DNA from: Narthecium ossifragum
Taxonomy: Eukaryota > Streptophyta > Magnoliopsida > Dioscoreales > Nartheciaceae
DNA: 64,000 nt
Reading direction: 5' to 3'
Assembly (NCBI GenBank): GCA_963920575.1
Contig: OY986967.1
Location: 635,001 to 699,000, forward strand
Shown here: positions 1 to 12,247 of the stretch, one piece after another
Layout: the number at the start of each line of letters is the position of its first letter
How positions within the stretch are numbered: position 1 is the stretch's first letter
Notes under the pieces: generated by a model
What the model was told of the DNA's origin: nothing
Databases searched by the model: none
What the model saw: only the letters and a program-made list of their open reading frames with translations
Translations under genes and position numbers: made by a program

Positions 1-620
1 CATGGTTATGCACATCAATGCATCCTCATGCGTGCACATTTACATTAATAAAAGTATAATTATTTTAATATATATTATTGAAATAATCTATAGATAATAT
101 ATTTTTATATGATATGGGCTAATCATGACATGCCATGTGGCATGTGGACTCACTTATATTAATATTTTTATTATAATAATTTATTAATATAATACACTAC
201 GTGTAGGAAAATGTTTCTTCGTGCGCAAACATTTTTATTCACTCACAAACCCACGTGCAAATATTTTTGTGGGCATATAAAAAATATTTACATGTAGAAA
301 AACAAACACGAACAAAAATCATTTTTACTTGCAAAAGAATATTTATACGCCCACAAAAATACTTGCACGCGGGTTTGTGAGCGAATAAAAATGTTTGCGC
401 ACATAAACATATTTTCCTATGCGTAATGCATTATATAGTATAAATATTATATTACTATAATAAAAATATTAACTGGGTCATATGCCACGTGTCATATCAT
501 GATTGGCCCACATTATGTAAAAATATTTATTATTTTAATAGTATATATTTAAAATAATCATATTTTATTAATATACATGGCCCCACATGGAATGCATTGC
601 CACGTCATGTGCCTTGCTGA
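1..620. repeat. Long AT-rich fold-back (inverted-repeat) element
   Basis: The two halves of this stretch are imperfect reverse complements. The block around 115-290 (with TGGGCTAATCATGACATG and GCGCAAACATTTTTATTC) pairs with the block around 345-515 (GAATAAAAATGTTTGCGC and CATGATTGGCCCA). Pairing appears to continue outward to both ends, since AATGCAT and long AT runs occur on both sides. The centre lies near 315-340. No coding capacity is visible. The left end may lie outside the window, so no target duplication can be scored. It is a non-autonomous fold-back or MITE-like element; the superfamily is not determined. Confidence 0.75.
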
Positions 621-939
621 TCTGGCTTATGTCATGGTATAAAGGCAGGGGCATTTTGAGGTTTTAATGGTTCAGAGGCCATGTTTTGTAACAAAAATAA
701 AGGGAGGGCCAGAAGTGCAAAAAAAAAAGAACAATGGAGCCGAAAACAGCAAAAAAAAATCTCGCATTTAATTCCAAGTCGTTGATACTTTTGGTAATGG
801 TATATGTTGTTTCGAATTAAGGGATTTTAGGGTTATAAAAGTTGAGATAATGAGTGAGGGATAAACCAAAATATCTTTTTTAATAAAAAAATAGAAATGG
901 GGATACGATCGGGGTGAAGTTAAATGAGGATAGGATAAG

Positions 940-1517
940 GGCCAAAAAGCAGTTCAGTACCATGTAGTTTTCTAGTTTTGCAGTTTAGTACCACGTATTT
1001 TTAAAATTATAAAAAAATGCTCCAAGTTACATAATAGTTGCAGTTTAGTATCCATCGTCCGACGCCGTTACATATTTTAAGGCCAAAAAGCACTTTGGTA
1101 CCTTGTAGTTTAAAAATTTTACAGTTTAGTACCACGTTGTTTAAAAATTACAAAAAAATGCCTGAAGTTACAAAACTGGTCATTTTGGATCCAACGTACT
1201 TTTAAACAATGTGGTGCTAAATTACAAATGCTCCAAGTTAAAAATGCTCCATGTATAAACCCAGGTTAAAAATGCTCCAAATTTTGTACCTTCAGGCATT
1301 TTTTTGTAATTTTTAAACAACGTGGTACTAAAATGCAAAAAATTTTAACTACAAGGTACCAAAGTGCGTTTTGGCCTTAAAATATGTAACGGCGTCGGAC
1401 GATGGGTACTAAACTGCAACTATTATGTAACTTGGAGTATTTTTTTATAATTTTTAAAGTACGTGGTACTAAACTACAAAACTGAAAAACTACATGGTAC
1501 TAAACTGTTTTTTGGCC
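940..1517. mobile_element. Mutator-like fold-back MITE with 9-bp target duplication
   Basis: The element starts GGCCAAAAAGCAGTTCAG and ends with the matching inverted sequence (CTGTTTTTTGGCC). It is flanked by identical 9-bp repeats TAGGATAAG at 931-939 and 1518-1526. A 9-bp duplication with long inverted repeats is typical of Mutator-like elements. Each arm is about 240 bases and contains two successive versions of the same terminal motif (a GGCCAAAAAGCA start at 940 and again near 1081, mirrored on the right with an inner end near 1376). The short spacer is around 1185-1265. It has no ORF and is non-autonomous. It appears to sit inside older MITE-like sequence (850-935 and 1527-1650). Confidence 0.88.
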
Positions 1518-1526
1518 TAGGATAAG

Positions 1527-3260
1527 TAATATCCCCATTTTTTGGTATGGCCCATCTTAACCCACCTTATTCCTATTTTACTAACCTCATTTATTTGGGG
1601 ATAAGGTGAGAATAATGTGGGGATAATCCACCCACCTTATCCTCGAACTAAATGCAAAGTACTTTGATAAATCCTAATTGCACAGTCATAGAGGCCATGC
1701 TCAAATGAAGACCACATGACTGGATATTGAATCTTCGAACTTCGAGGCATTAATAAAGATATTTGTTAGACTTTATAAATATGAGTTCATCTATTTTAAC
1801 AACTTAGGTTTATTAATATGAAGTTATTATAGTATCGGAGCAAAGATCGAGAATTCGAACATTTATTTTTTCAATCATCTCATACAGTTCAAAATTAAGC
1901 ACGCAATCATTCTTCGTAACATAATTTAGAGCTTTGATAGATTGTTTTCTTTGTACTAAGTATTATATTTTCAACTTCTGATTCAACATGGTTTATTAAG
2001 ACATCGAAGAAAAAGGTCCACGCCCACTAGATGTAGACGAGGTGGATAAAATATTTTCAGCTAGCAATCAATAACCCAAATCCATAGCTATATTAGTCTT
2101 TTTTAGTGCATGGGCTCTAATACCATAGGAACTTCATCAAACCCATCATATATGATATGGTCAAATCAGTTTTTTTTTGCAATCAACCATTAACCACCTA
2201 AAACCACCATAATCACATGGTTCGATGCGACTCTATCAGGGTGTATATGAATGCACTCGGAACTAGTCGAACGAGTGGAACCATGATTTCAGGTTTTTGG
2301 AATCGCGCTCGTTGAAAACGAGCGAACGCGACGGTTCAACGTGATTTGCTTTCACAGGTTGGGACATCCAAACTCCCCTTGGATGGCTGATAGAATTTGA
2401 AAAGTGTCGTGGCTTAACAAGTCTGATCAAAATTATAAATATTATTCGGTGCTCTACTTTACCTACTAAAAATAGTAGTTAGCGGAGAGTCCGAGTCGAT
2501 CCATAGGGAAATAGGCTTGAGAATGAGTTCTTAGTTTAATCTCTTACCAATAAGTTGGGAAAAGATAGAGACTTGAAATTAAACTAAATTTACACTAAAG
2601 GGTTTATAAATATGAAAGAAGAGACCACATGATTCTTAATCAGTAACCAAGGTTCTACTAGGTCTTCCTAAGATTAGGACACATTAATCACACTAAATGA
2701 CTTTCCTAATAGTTGATAAGTGAATGGCTAGTTCTCCTTATCACTCAATAAGTTATAGTTAGGATCCCTTGTTAGCAAGAATAATTACCTTAAAAAAATC
2801 AGTGACCGAATGATTAGTTACGTTCACTGCTAATGAATCCTCTTATCAGGATGAATTCATTGCAAGTAGTAGTACATATATGGATTTAGGTGTAAGATCA
2901 AGATGGATTTAGCATCTTGATGCCCAAATCTAAAAGACAAGATATATGGAGGATTAGGGATAGGACGTAGTGGTTCTAGCACTATATAATTTCCAATCAC
3001 GAAGAAGAGTTCATATGAGATACCATGAACTAGCATGGTACTCCTAATAGATGAATCCAATCCAAGCCCTAACACGCACAAGCTTTAGAATCAAATGCAA
3101 ACGAGAACAATCCACACATCCAGCAGGAAATCAACACCAAAATATAAAAGAAATAAAGATCAATCCATATAAGCCAATCACTAATTTATACAAGCCCTAG
3201 ATCTAAGAAATCCATAATAGAAACCCTAGTTACATCATAAGAAACCCATGGCTATGGGTT
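1527..3260. other. No gene recognised; degenerate repeat-like sequence
   Basis: AT-rich sequence with no ORF resembling a known protein. The part at 1527-1650 has repeated 'ggggataaggtg' and 'ccaccttatcc' blocks like those to the left of the fold-back element, so it is probably the other half of an interrupted MITE. The part around 2430-2600 (containing GTCCGAGTCGATCCATAGGGAA) looks like non-coding retroelement sequence, but I cannot assign it to a family. Confidence 0.4.
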
Positions 3261-3409
3261 TAGTTACTCATCTTTAGGGTTCAATCCGTGGGTGAAGGTT
3301 GATGAAACTCTTCCGCCATGGATCTCCTCCAAAAAAATCTCCCAAGAAAAGTCTAAAAAGAGGAAAGAAACATCTCGGATTAGATCTGGGCCGTAGATTT
3401 TCTTCCTGG

Positions 3410-3690
3410 GAATCAAAGGATCGATCCTTTCATGAAGGAAGATCGATCCTTTTGTCTTCAATTGCTGGCCACGCCCGTAAAGGATCGATCTTCCTATATA
3501 TCTTCTTCTTGTGTCATTGGTCTTGCCCCATGGATGATCGATTATTTCATGGAGAAAGATCGATCCTTTCCAATCTAGCTCTCTGTCATTGTTGACGCAC
3601 ATAAATGATCGATCCTTTCAAGTGCGCTCTCTGTTAACTTAATATGCTTTAAATGATCGATCTTCTCATGAGTTGAAGATCGATCCTTTA
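3410..3690. repeat. Cluster of GATCGATC-centred short repeats
   Basis: The motif AAAGGATCGATCCTTT and variants (AAGATCGATCCTTT, AATGATCGATCTTC) recur about nine times in 280 bases, often in back-to-back pairs spaced by about 10 bases. Each unit is a near-perfect palindrome. The surrounding open frame on the minus strand (3264-3602) resembles no known protein and repeats a GSIFLHE-like word only because the DNA is repetitive. It is possibly the variable internal repeat of an old retrotransposon; this is an inference. Confidence 0.6.
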
Positions 3691-4257
3691 TGCTGGAATT
3701 GCCCTAATGTGTCCATTTTAACTCCAAACTTGATCTAATCATTGTTGAGGTATCTTGTACCTTAAATAGGGTAAAGATAGTAAGTGAATCATTGCTCGGA
3801 GACTAACAAAGTCAAATTACAAGGGTGATTTGTGCACTTTTCAAGTCTTATCAATGGCTTGAGCCTTAAGTTTTTGGAATGAAATCCAAAAACTTAAAGA
3901 ATTGGATCTAATTAACCTTATTTAACCAAACTAAAGATTCATGTAAAATACTTAAACATGAAACCACTTTACACAATATACAAGGTTTGCAAATAATACA
4001 TTTGTTGCATTTTCAGTAGTTTTATGGTAATTTCAAGTTAACAAAATCACAGTCTCGGTGGTTTTTACAAGAAAAAATACATTTTTATTTCCGTTTTCAT
4101 AGTCCAAGTGCACTTTGTATTTCTTTTACAAATCCGGTTAGAATCCCTGCATTCTTCCGAGACTACTACCCACATGCCAAAACTTTGGTACGTTCTAAAT
4201 TAAAGACTTGATGATGAGAAGAGGGCACAAGACATGCACATCCAACACAATGCTTAA

Positions 4258-4462
4258 GCCTCTGTTTGGTATGGGGTTAACGGGGGATAACCCCCCTTAT
4301 CCCTATTTCTATACTCAAACATTAAAAGTAATAATTATTATTTTATTCTCATTTTATCTATCATCATCACTCTATTTTTTCCTATGTTTATTTTTTAATC
4401 TCATTTTTTTTAAACTCTATTCTCCCTTAAACCTATTTTTTTTTATCCCCGTACCAAACGGG
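4258..4462. mobile_element. Tourist/Harbinger-like MITE, TAA target duplication
   Basis: This 205-bp non-coding element has an imperfect inverted end pair, GCCTCTGTTTGGTATGGGG on the left and CCCCGTACCAAACGGG on the right. It is flanked by TAA at 4255-4257 and 4463-4465. A 3-bp TWA duplication and a GTTTGG-containing end fit the PIF/Harbinger (Tourist) superfamily. The interior is T-rich and has no protein. Confidence 0.65.
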
Positions 4463-4465
4463 TAA

Positions 4466-6880
4466 TAAATGATTGGGTGAGGGCAGTCGGGGTTTGCACA
4501 AATTAAGATAACAAATGCTATCCAAAACAAAGGCTACTATGGGGAGGTTGAATCAGGTAGGAGTAGGTTCGGTGGAACATAGGCTTTTCTAACGACACCA
4601 CTCACCGACCAAGCAAACATGAGTGCTTGCTTGATGAAGTTTTGGTGGGGCTACTGTTAAGAACTTTTTTCTATGGTTAGTGGTTATCACTATTCGATAA
4701 ATTACAAAACTGTCACCTATGTCAAAATTAAACTAATATTATTTTTTTGGATGTTATTGAAAAACTATATATAAAAAAAGATTTCTCAAATTTATAGTAT
4801 ACAATATTTTTGTTTTATTAGTTGAACCTTTTAACATGTATTCTCGTCTGGGTATGGTATGACTAGAACGCAAACAAGACGTACACGCAAACAATCAATG
4901 ACCAATGCACAAGTGCTTCAATTAAGAAGAAGCCACTAAAAACGTAGGCGACTGTTATGTTACGGTCTGATAAACTTAGATTTGTCATAATAAATTTTAT
5001 ATTCAGATATGGGAATTTATTTTGTCTCGAATAAAAGTTATGTATCATGCAAATATTTTGCTTATATATAATCTTATCACCACGTGTTTGTCATTGGTTC
5101 ATTTGCCCATTGTGATTGTTTCATGAGCACGATCTGATACCCGTTTAGCTCTTTGACGATCGAGGGCAATATTCAGATCGAGATATTATTTAACGAGGGT
5201 TTAGTAACACGTCAGTCCATATCAAGCTCTACTTATTTAGCGACAACTAAACGTTTTTGTTAATCAAATCATAAAACTAATCATTAACATTTTTTTTGAT
5301 AAATTTCATTTAAAATTTGATATCAATGCATCGTCATTTGAGATGAATTAAAAATTCCTTTTCATTTGATCTTGTTTAAGATCAGAATTTCTTTGATGAC
5401 ATGATAAGTTTGATGATGTGGATAAATGGAATTTAACACTGGCTGACGAGGTGTCGACCCCACGGGATAATTTCTCGTCGGACGGGGCTGCAGTGGAACC
5501 ACCACGTCATCTCCAACCAATGAAGCTTATCCTTTACGGTAAACGTGTTCATGCCACGTGTCAAACAGGATAGTCATGCGTGTCACTGTGTGGACTATTG
5601 ACTTGGTGAAAAGGATGTTTCCTGTTCGGGGGAAGACTTAGACTATGGAATATTCTCTAATAATGCATCAATCATTATTCATTATTTCCATAAGAAAAAT
5701 GTGGGTATTAAATAAGGTGGTGTAACATCAAATGAGCAAAAATAATCAAAATGATTGGTGGGCTGTCACATATTTTAAGGAGGTGAAGGTGAGCACAATT
5801 GTTATATGAGATACTCCACCACCCAACCAGTCTGGGTGTCCTCTTATCTTGTCACTACTAATATGTGATGGTGACTCCTCTTTTTATCTAGACGTTGAGG
5901 ACATGCTTTTTGTTGGCTGAAATTTTTTTAATATTATCATGTAATATTTGTGAAGTATTGTTGGCCACAAAGCTTTATAAAAGAAATTATTATTTATATA
6001 CCCTTATAAATGATGATATTTGTCTCGATACCTGTAGTAAAGTTAGAATTGTTCCGTTTTATGTATATACCCATGTGACCAACTTTGATCATGACTAATT
6101 TTAAAATTTAGAACTACTCATGATCGATTTTGAGCCATATTTATTTCTCAGTAGTAACATCCAGTCGTTGGACGATAATTTCAAAATTAACCATGGTCAA
6201 CTTTGATAATAACGTGTGTAGATAAAAAAAGTATTTGTAGATGCATATAGACAATATCAAACTTAAGTCATGCAAATACTTATTAATTTCGTGTGTGGTG
6301 ATTAATTTGTTTAAAGAAAATTAAAAATCCATCCATTTTTTCCGTACAAGCTGTTAGGCTTGGGTCAAGAAAGTTGTGAGTCGGTTTCTTAAATTATTGG
6401 CTAAGTGTCGGAAAAAATAACTCAAAGTACCATTGAATATTCAAAGAAGACGATTGCTTAGCCTTATGTATCAACTCCAAAAAAAAAAAAAAAAAAAAAA
6501 AAAACCATTGTTCTCGGAAGTCACTTTCCTGATATCGATTCTCATATAGATGGGCCATACATGGCTTGTATCATTATGCAAAATGTCAATACGAAAATAC
6601 CGGCCCATCAATTTTGACCGCATTAGAACCATTCATTGTTTTACGACTGAGACAGAATATATCTAGGTTTTTCTTCTATTTTTATTTGGCAAACTATATT
6701 ATACAACTATGTTTCTTGGATCAATTGAGTAAATAAGTGCATATTATTGTTTAATTATAGCATGTAATAGTAGTTTGCAAGGAAGACTTTTCAAGTTTAA
6801 CCAATCAAGTATGGGATGTCCTTTAATTTCCATGTTTTCTCCAAGCCATTAAAAAAATAATAAATATATGAATAAAAGTC
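4466..6880. other. Intergenic, no gene recognised
   Basis: AT-rich sequence without convincing ORFs. It includes a run of A at 6478-6503 that could be the tail of a retroposed sequence or a simple repeat. I see no RNA gene and no clear terminal repeats. Confidence 0.4.
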
Positions 6881-6882
6881 AA

Positions 6883-7032
6883 TTATCGATAGGTAAGTAC
6901 CGATTTTTTCATCTATCCACCGCCTATCAGTGGATAGATGAAGATATCGATACTTGACTACCGATGGAATAGATGGGCTACCGATGAAATAGATGAAAGA
7001 ATCGGTACTTTAACTACCGATCGTGACATGTG
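6883..7032. repeat. Short palindromic element of the 'ACTACCGAT' family (copy 1)
   Basis: A 150-bp block rich in ATCGATAGG, ACTACCGATGGAATAGATG and ATCGGTACT words arranged in both orientations, ending ACTACCGATCG. The same vocabulary occurs at 32770-32985 and 55268-55503, which suggests a small non-autonomous element family. Confidence 0.5.
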
Positions 7033-7883
7033 TAATACACAAATTAGTGCTCTAAATATATTACTACCAATTAAATTAAACATCATATGGGTCCCTTTAT
7101 TTATGGCCAAGTTCAACTGAGTTGGGCTCAATCGGTTCCGGACCCGGTCTCATTTGATCTCATCACTGAGTATTATCCTATAAAAGGTAGATTGGACCCA
7201 CATATTTCTCCACTAGAATTGGTATTAGTTTTGTAGGTACAGACTTCCTTCATGGTCACCTTGTTGAACAAGCCTACCAAATACCAACATTATTACTTAT
7301 TAGGTGCATTTCTTATCTCACTTATAATTTAATCCCTCACACAAATAAGCATATAAATGTCAATTTTATTCTAGAATCCAAACAGGGGATGGATATGCTT
7401 GTTTGCTTCTAGTGCTCCTCTTTTTGGCTTGGTCTTTGCAAGATGTTAGATTAAACAAAGACAGCTCATCTCCTATTGTGGACCCACACCCAACTCTTTT
7501 TTTATTTAATGTCAAGAAATAAAACTCTTATTTTGCCATTAAACACTTCTTTCCATTCCTATCTCTTTAAAAAACCAAAAGAAAAGGATCCAAAGCATCC
7601 AAGAAAAAACAAAGAAAGAAAGAAGGAAACTAAAACCTTCTCACTTTGTTCCTCTCCCCTTCTTCTGAAACAAAAGCAACACCCCAAAATCCCCCAATTT
7701 TGTTCCCAAAATGCACCTCTAAACTATTAGAATCTACAAATTGCTATAAGCTTCTCCATCTCTGACCACAGAGGCTCTTGTATTGTTCCCCTGTTTCAAT
7801 CCAAAGGTGCTTCCTTTTTGTGTTTATCCTTGTAAAGGATTCTTTTTGGGCATCTTGGAAGTCGTGGAATCGAGCCGGGATCG

Positions 7884-10800
7884 ATGTCCTCGGATGCAAT
7901 TGGGCTCTCATTGCCGGAATCCACCTCTCCAGTTCGGGATTCTTGCGCGGTCACGAGGCTCTCGAGTCTCCGGGGTGTTCGATGGCGTGCCGATCTTGGG
8001 ATTTTGCCATCGTTGCAGTCAGCGTCGATCGAGGATCTCCGGAGGGTGGCAGCCGATTCCAGGCGGAGGTATGATTGGACCCATTTGATATCATGGCTTA
8101 CATTCCACGCTTTTTTTTTAATATTAAATCCGACTTCTTTTTGGTGATTATATTGTCTTGATCACGTGGGTACTTGTTATATTTTTGCAGATTTTATGGC
8201 TAGAATCGTGTAAAGAGGATTTTTTTCTTAAAACTTCGGTTTTGGTTGAAAATTATCGTTTTGTTTCGTTTATGAGACTAGTTTTTGTTATGTGGGAATC
8301 GGGAAAGTGGATGGATTTCTTTTCTTTTTGCTGGATATTCTTTGGTTGTGAGTTAATGGTAAGGGAAACATATGCAGTGTTTTTTCTCAGTGCTATTTCT
8401 TTGCATTTCTTCATGTGATGCTATTGTTGTTTCTCCTTTCAATTTTCTGATTCATATGTGTGGGAGTGGAACAAATGTTTGATTTTGCTGTTGTCCGGTT
8501 GATTTTGTTACCCATGACAAGCAATTTCTTCAAATGTAGCAAAAAGTTCAGGGTTTGGTTTTTCATCGGCTTCCGAGAATGTTTTTGATTTTCTTGTTAT
8601 ATCTCTGTTTCTTAGGGCGTATTTCTTATATGACTTGCTTCTATTGTGTCATTCTATTCATCAAACTCACAGGAAAACTCTGCCACCACAGGTATGCTGC
8701 TCTGAGACGGCGTCTTCTTGTAGTTCCTTACCAGTCTAAAGATGGAAGTAGTTCTCCTAATCTTGCCATAGATAATCCTCTATCACAAAATCCTGGTATC
8801 TACACAAGCTCGCTTTCAGCTTGAGATTTAATACTATCTTATGTCAAAATCCTGCTAAAACCCAGTTTTCTTTTTGCTCTTATTTTCTAGTAATCATTCA
8901 TGTGTAACATTAGTCTTTTGTATGATTCAGGAACCTACTCGATGTTGTTTTCTCATTAGATCTTGTAACATTAGTCTCATTCTCATTCAACTGGTAGAAT
9001 ATTTATGCAAAGTGCCATTCTGTAAAGGTGCCAATGCTTTCTCCGTTGGTTCATCTCGAACGCCGCCGGGAAAACTAAAGCGTTCTTGGACTTGCTAAGG
9101 CTCCGCCATGGTCAAGAATTCGTGTGGGCAGATAAACACCAGAGAGCTTTCGACGAAATCAAATGTTACCTTAACATGAGTCTCATTCTCATTCAACTGG
9201 TAGAATATTTATGCAAAATGCTATTCTGTAAAGGTGCCATTGCAGGAGGCTGAACAAACATACTTTAACTTTGTTTTCATGAAATGTATGTCCTACTTAT
9301 ACAGGTGTACACTAGCATGTAGGCATACTTTGTTGTATTACTAGTCGCTGCTTATTCGCTTCGTGTGTTGGAAATTTGAAAGGGTTATTTGAATTTCCTT
9401 CGCTTATGACAAAAGCAATGCCAATGAATTGTACACTTGAAGCCCTATGCATGCCTCTCAACCAAACGCATTTAATTTCCTTTCTTCTTCTGTAATAAAT
9501 CTGTTCCAATGCTTGCTTTATTTCAGATAGCACATGGGGACAGTTCTTTCGAAATGCTGAGCTGGAGAAGATGCTTGATCAGGATTTATCGCGGCTGTAT
9601 CCAGAGCATGGCCGCTACTTTCAGACTACTGCATGCCAGGCCATGTTGCGAAGGATATTGTTGTTATGGTGTCTCAAGCACCCAGAATATGGCTATAGAC
9701 AAGGCAAAGTCATCTATCTTTGCTTTACATTTCAAAGCTAAATGTTAATTACTAATCTTATGTTATATTGTTCTGAACTTAATTTGATTGATTCCACCTT
9801 TATAAGAACACTGCATATTAAACCAACATTTGTTGTTATCAAGGGTTATCTCTGTGGTTCTGTTTTTTAAGATGTTCCAACTCCTTACGAAACAGTACTT
9901 AGGAAACAACTGTTCTTATATTCATGCATACTTCACCTTTCTTTCTTTCGTTACCTAATAAATGCACCCATCTTTCTTACAGGAATGCATGAACTGTTGG
10001 CTCCTCTGCTTTATGTACTTGAGGTGGACGTGCAGTACCTTTCTGAAGTGCGAGGTCTCTATGAAGACTATTTCAAGGACGACTTTGATGAAATGTCTTT
10101 CTCAACAGGTGACCAGGCTCCTAATCCTAGGTACACTAAGGCGGTTGACTGGGGAAGTGAGACTGATGGTGAGGATGGTGGTTTAGGAAGCACAGCCAAG
10201 GTTTGCAGCCTTGATGAGCTTGACCCTGACACTAGGGAAATTGTTCTGTTGAGTGATGCTTATGGAGCTGAAGGGGAGTTGGGTATTGTTGTATCGGAAA
10301 GGTTCATGGAACACGACGCGTATTGCATGTTTGAAGGTTTGATGAATGGGAACGGTGGTGTGGTTGCAATGGCTGACTTCTTCTCTCCCTCTCCTCCCAT
10401 TAGTTCGACCACAGGCTTGCCTCCTGTTATTGAAGCTTCTTCTGCATTGTATCATTTGCTTTCCTTTGTGGATTCATCCCTGCACAGTCATCTTATCGAG
10501 TTGGGTGTGGAGCCTCAGTATTTTGCTCTCAGATGGTTGCGTGTTCTTTTCGGACGAGAATTCACACTCGAAAACCTTTTAGTTGTTTGGGATGAAATAT
10601 TTTCTTCGTCCAATGATATGTGCGTAAATAACAGTGCAGAGTACAGCTTCATTGTCCTAAGCTCTGCCCGAGGAGCTTTCATCGCAGCAATGGCAGTGTC
10701 CATGCTTGTCCATGTCAGATCATTGCTGTTAGCTACTGAGCATGCAGCATCCTGTCTCCAAAGGCTCTTGAATTTTCCCCAGAGTGTAAATTTGATGAAG

Positions 10801-12247
10801 ATGATCGAGAAGGCTAAGTCCTTGCAGGCTCTTGCCCTTGAAGCAAACATCTCACGATCATCATCCCAGGGGATATCTAACAGGATTAGGCCACCATACA
10901 GAAAAGGTGACAGTCTTTCCTCAGAAACTGTGTCTCCTAAGGCACCACGTTACCCAATACCAGACAGTTACTGGGAAGAGAAGTGGAGAGTGTTGCACAA
11001 TGGAGAAGAACTTCACGAGGGAAGTCCCAATGATCTAGTTGTGAAAGGAAAGTCAAAGGGATCACTGAGAGAGAGGCTTGGTTTATCTAGGACAGAGTCA
11101 GATCCTTCTCCTGCTAAGTCTCTGAATGCAAAGGATGCTCGTTCTTCTGTCAGGCGCAGTCTTGTTGATGATTTTTCTCGAGAAACTGAAGCCAAGGCAG
11201 ATCTCAATAAGCTGGAATCTAATGGAATTCCTGATATTTCTGCCATAGAAGAGCCTATCATATTAGAGGAAAAATCCGATGACCAGAATATAATAGAGAG
11301 GAGTTCTGATTGCATCGAAGATGCATGTTTGAATGAACAGAACTCCCCAGCTTTCTCCGCACCTAGCAGTTCACATGGCATGGCCAATGACCTGGAAAAT
11401 GATTCGGAAGAAAGCAGTGTCACCTCAAATTCATACACTGCTGACGGCAATGAAGACATCAACCTTGCAGAGGAGTCATCCAGCAACAATGGTGATAACC
11501 TACAGCGACCTTGTCAGGACTCTGAAGCCACTGCAGATTCTGCCACTAAAGCTGGACATGGTTCTTCTGGGGAAGAGAAACAAGCAGATGTTGTAAAGGA
11601 GAGGAAACCTCTGTCTGGTAAATTCCAATGGTTGTGGAAGTTTGGTAAAGGATCGGATAGGAGCTCAGAGAAAGAAGGAAATGAGGCTCAAAAATCCCCC
11701 AGTGTTGGAAGTATGTGCAAGGACACGTCAGGAGGACTGAGTACTCATGGGGTTGGCAATTCTAGTGGGGTTGATGGTAGCACAGAAGTGGTGGACACGA
11801 AAGGGATGGGTACTTTTAAGAATCTTGGACAATCGATGCTTGAGAATATTCAGGTGAGACACACCTTATTGTTTCTGTGGTGTTTATATGCTTGCTCACC
11901 GTCTTCATCTCCTACACTTTAATTCATTTATATTTGATCCTCATATTGAATGTCTTAAAGCCTTGTCTCAAGTTCCTTTTTGGCAAAAAAAGCTCTCGAA
12001 CTGGAGTGAGTTGTTTTGCTTTGTGTTAGAAACTTCATGTGATCGGCTTCTGCTCTGTTTTCGTACTTTAGTTCATATCATTTTTTGGTCTGTGCAGGTA
12101 ATCGAGTCTGTGTTCCAGCAAGATCGAAGCCAGCCTGGCTCTTCGGAGAACTCGTCAAACAATAATCTTGGGGCTAAAAGCCAAGCAGCAGCAATGGCAG
12201 CTCTCAAGGAGCTTCGGAAAATTAGCAACCTATTATCTGAGACGTAA
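7884..12247 (+). CDS. TBC-domain Rab GTPase-activating protein (TBC1D5/Gyp1-like), 828 aa, 5 exons
   Basis: Coding exons: 7884-8068, 8692-8795, 9527-9703, 9983-11853 and 12098-12247. Phases join cleanly. Proteins of this family stimulate GTP hydrolysis by Rab GTPases in endomembrane traffic. The TBC domain begins near residue 60. The catalytic Arg finger lies in LDQDLSRLYPE (D116, R119) and the Gln finger in YRQGMHELLAP (Q155). The domain continues to about residue 400 (WLRVLFGREF, VWDEIFSSS). The C-terminal half is a long acidic and serine-rich linker ending in a short helical segment (AAAMAALKELRKISNLLSE). The start is the first ATG after a pyrimidine-rich leader. That leader also holds a tiny upstream ORF at 7711-7722 (M-H-L-stop), if transcription begins that early. 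Intron 3 uses a GC donor (AAG|GCAAAG); no GT donor keeps the conserved YRQG frame. Intron 2 contains a retroelement scrap. Candidate poly(A) signals are near 12306 and 12736. The plant homologues I recall are of similar length. Confidence 0.93.
8968..9243 (+). mobile_element. Ty3/gypsy pol fragment bracketed by a 65-bp direct duplication (in TBC intron 2)
   Basis: Between 9051 and 9175 one frame reads FISNAAGKTKAFLDLLRL then FVWADKHQRAFDEIKCYL. This is the recognisable junction of reverse transcriptase and RNase H in plant gypsy polyproteins (known pattern F-x-W-x4-Q-x-A-F-x-x-L/I-K). Direct copies of about 65 bases (GTCTCATTCTCATTCAACTG... onward) flank it at about 8970-9034 and 9179-9243. 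The fragment lacks LTRs and is only about 40 codons long. It looks like filler DNA captured at a repaired break rather than a normal insertion. Confidence 0.8.

Noticed and set aside
3264..3602. 112-codon frame on the minus strand with repeated GSIFLHE words
   Set aside because: The repetition comes from the GATCGATC DNA repeat. No family similarity.
7778..8088. Overlapping frames in the TBC gene leader and first exon
   Set aside because: They lack an ATG start or are out of frame with the downstream TBC exons. Only the frame starting at 7884 splices into the domain.
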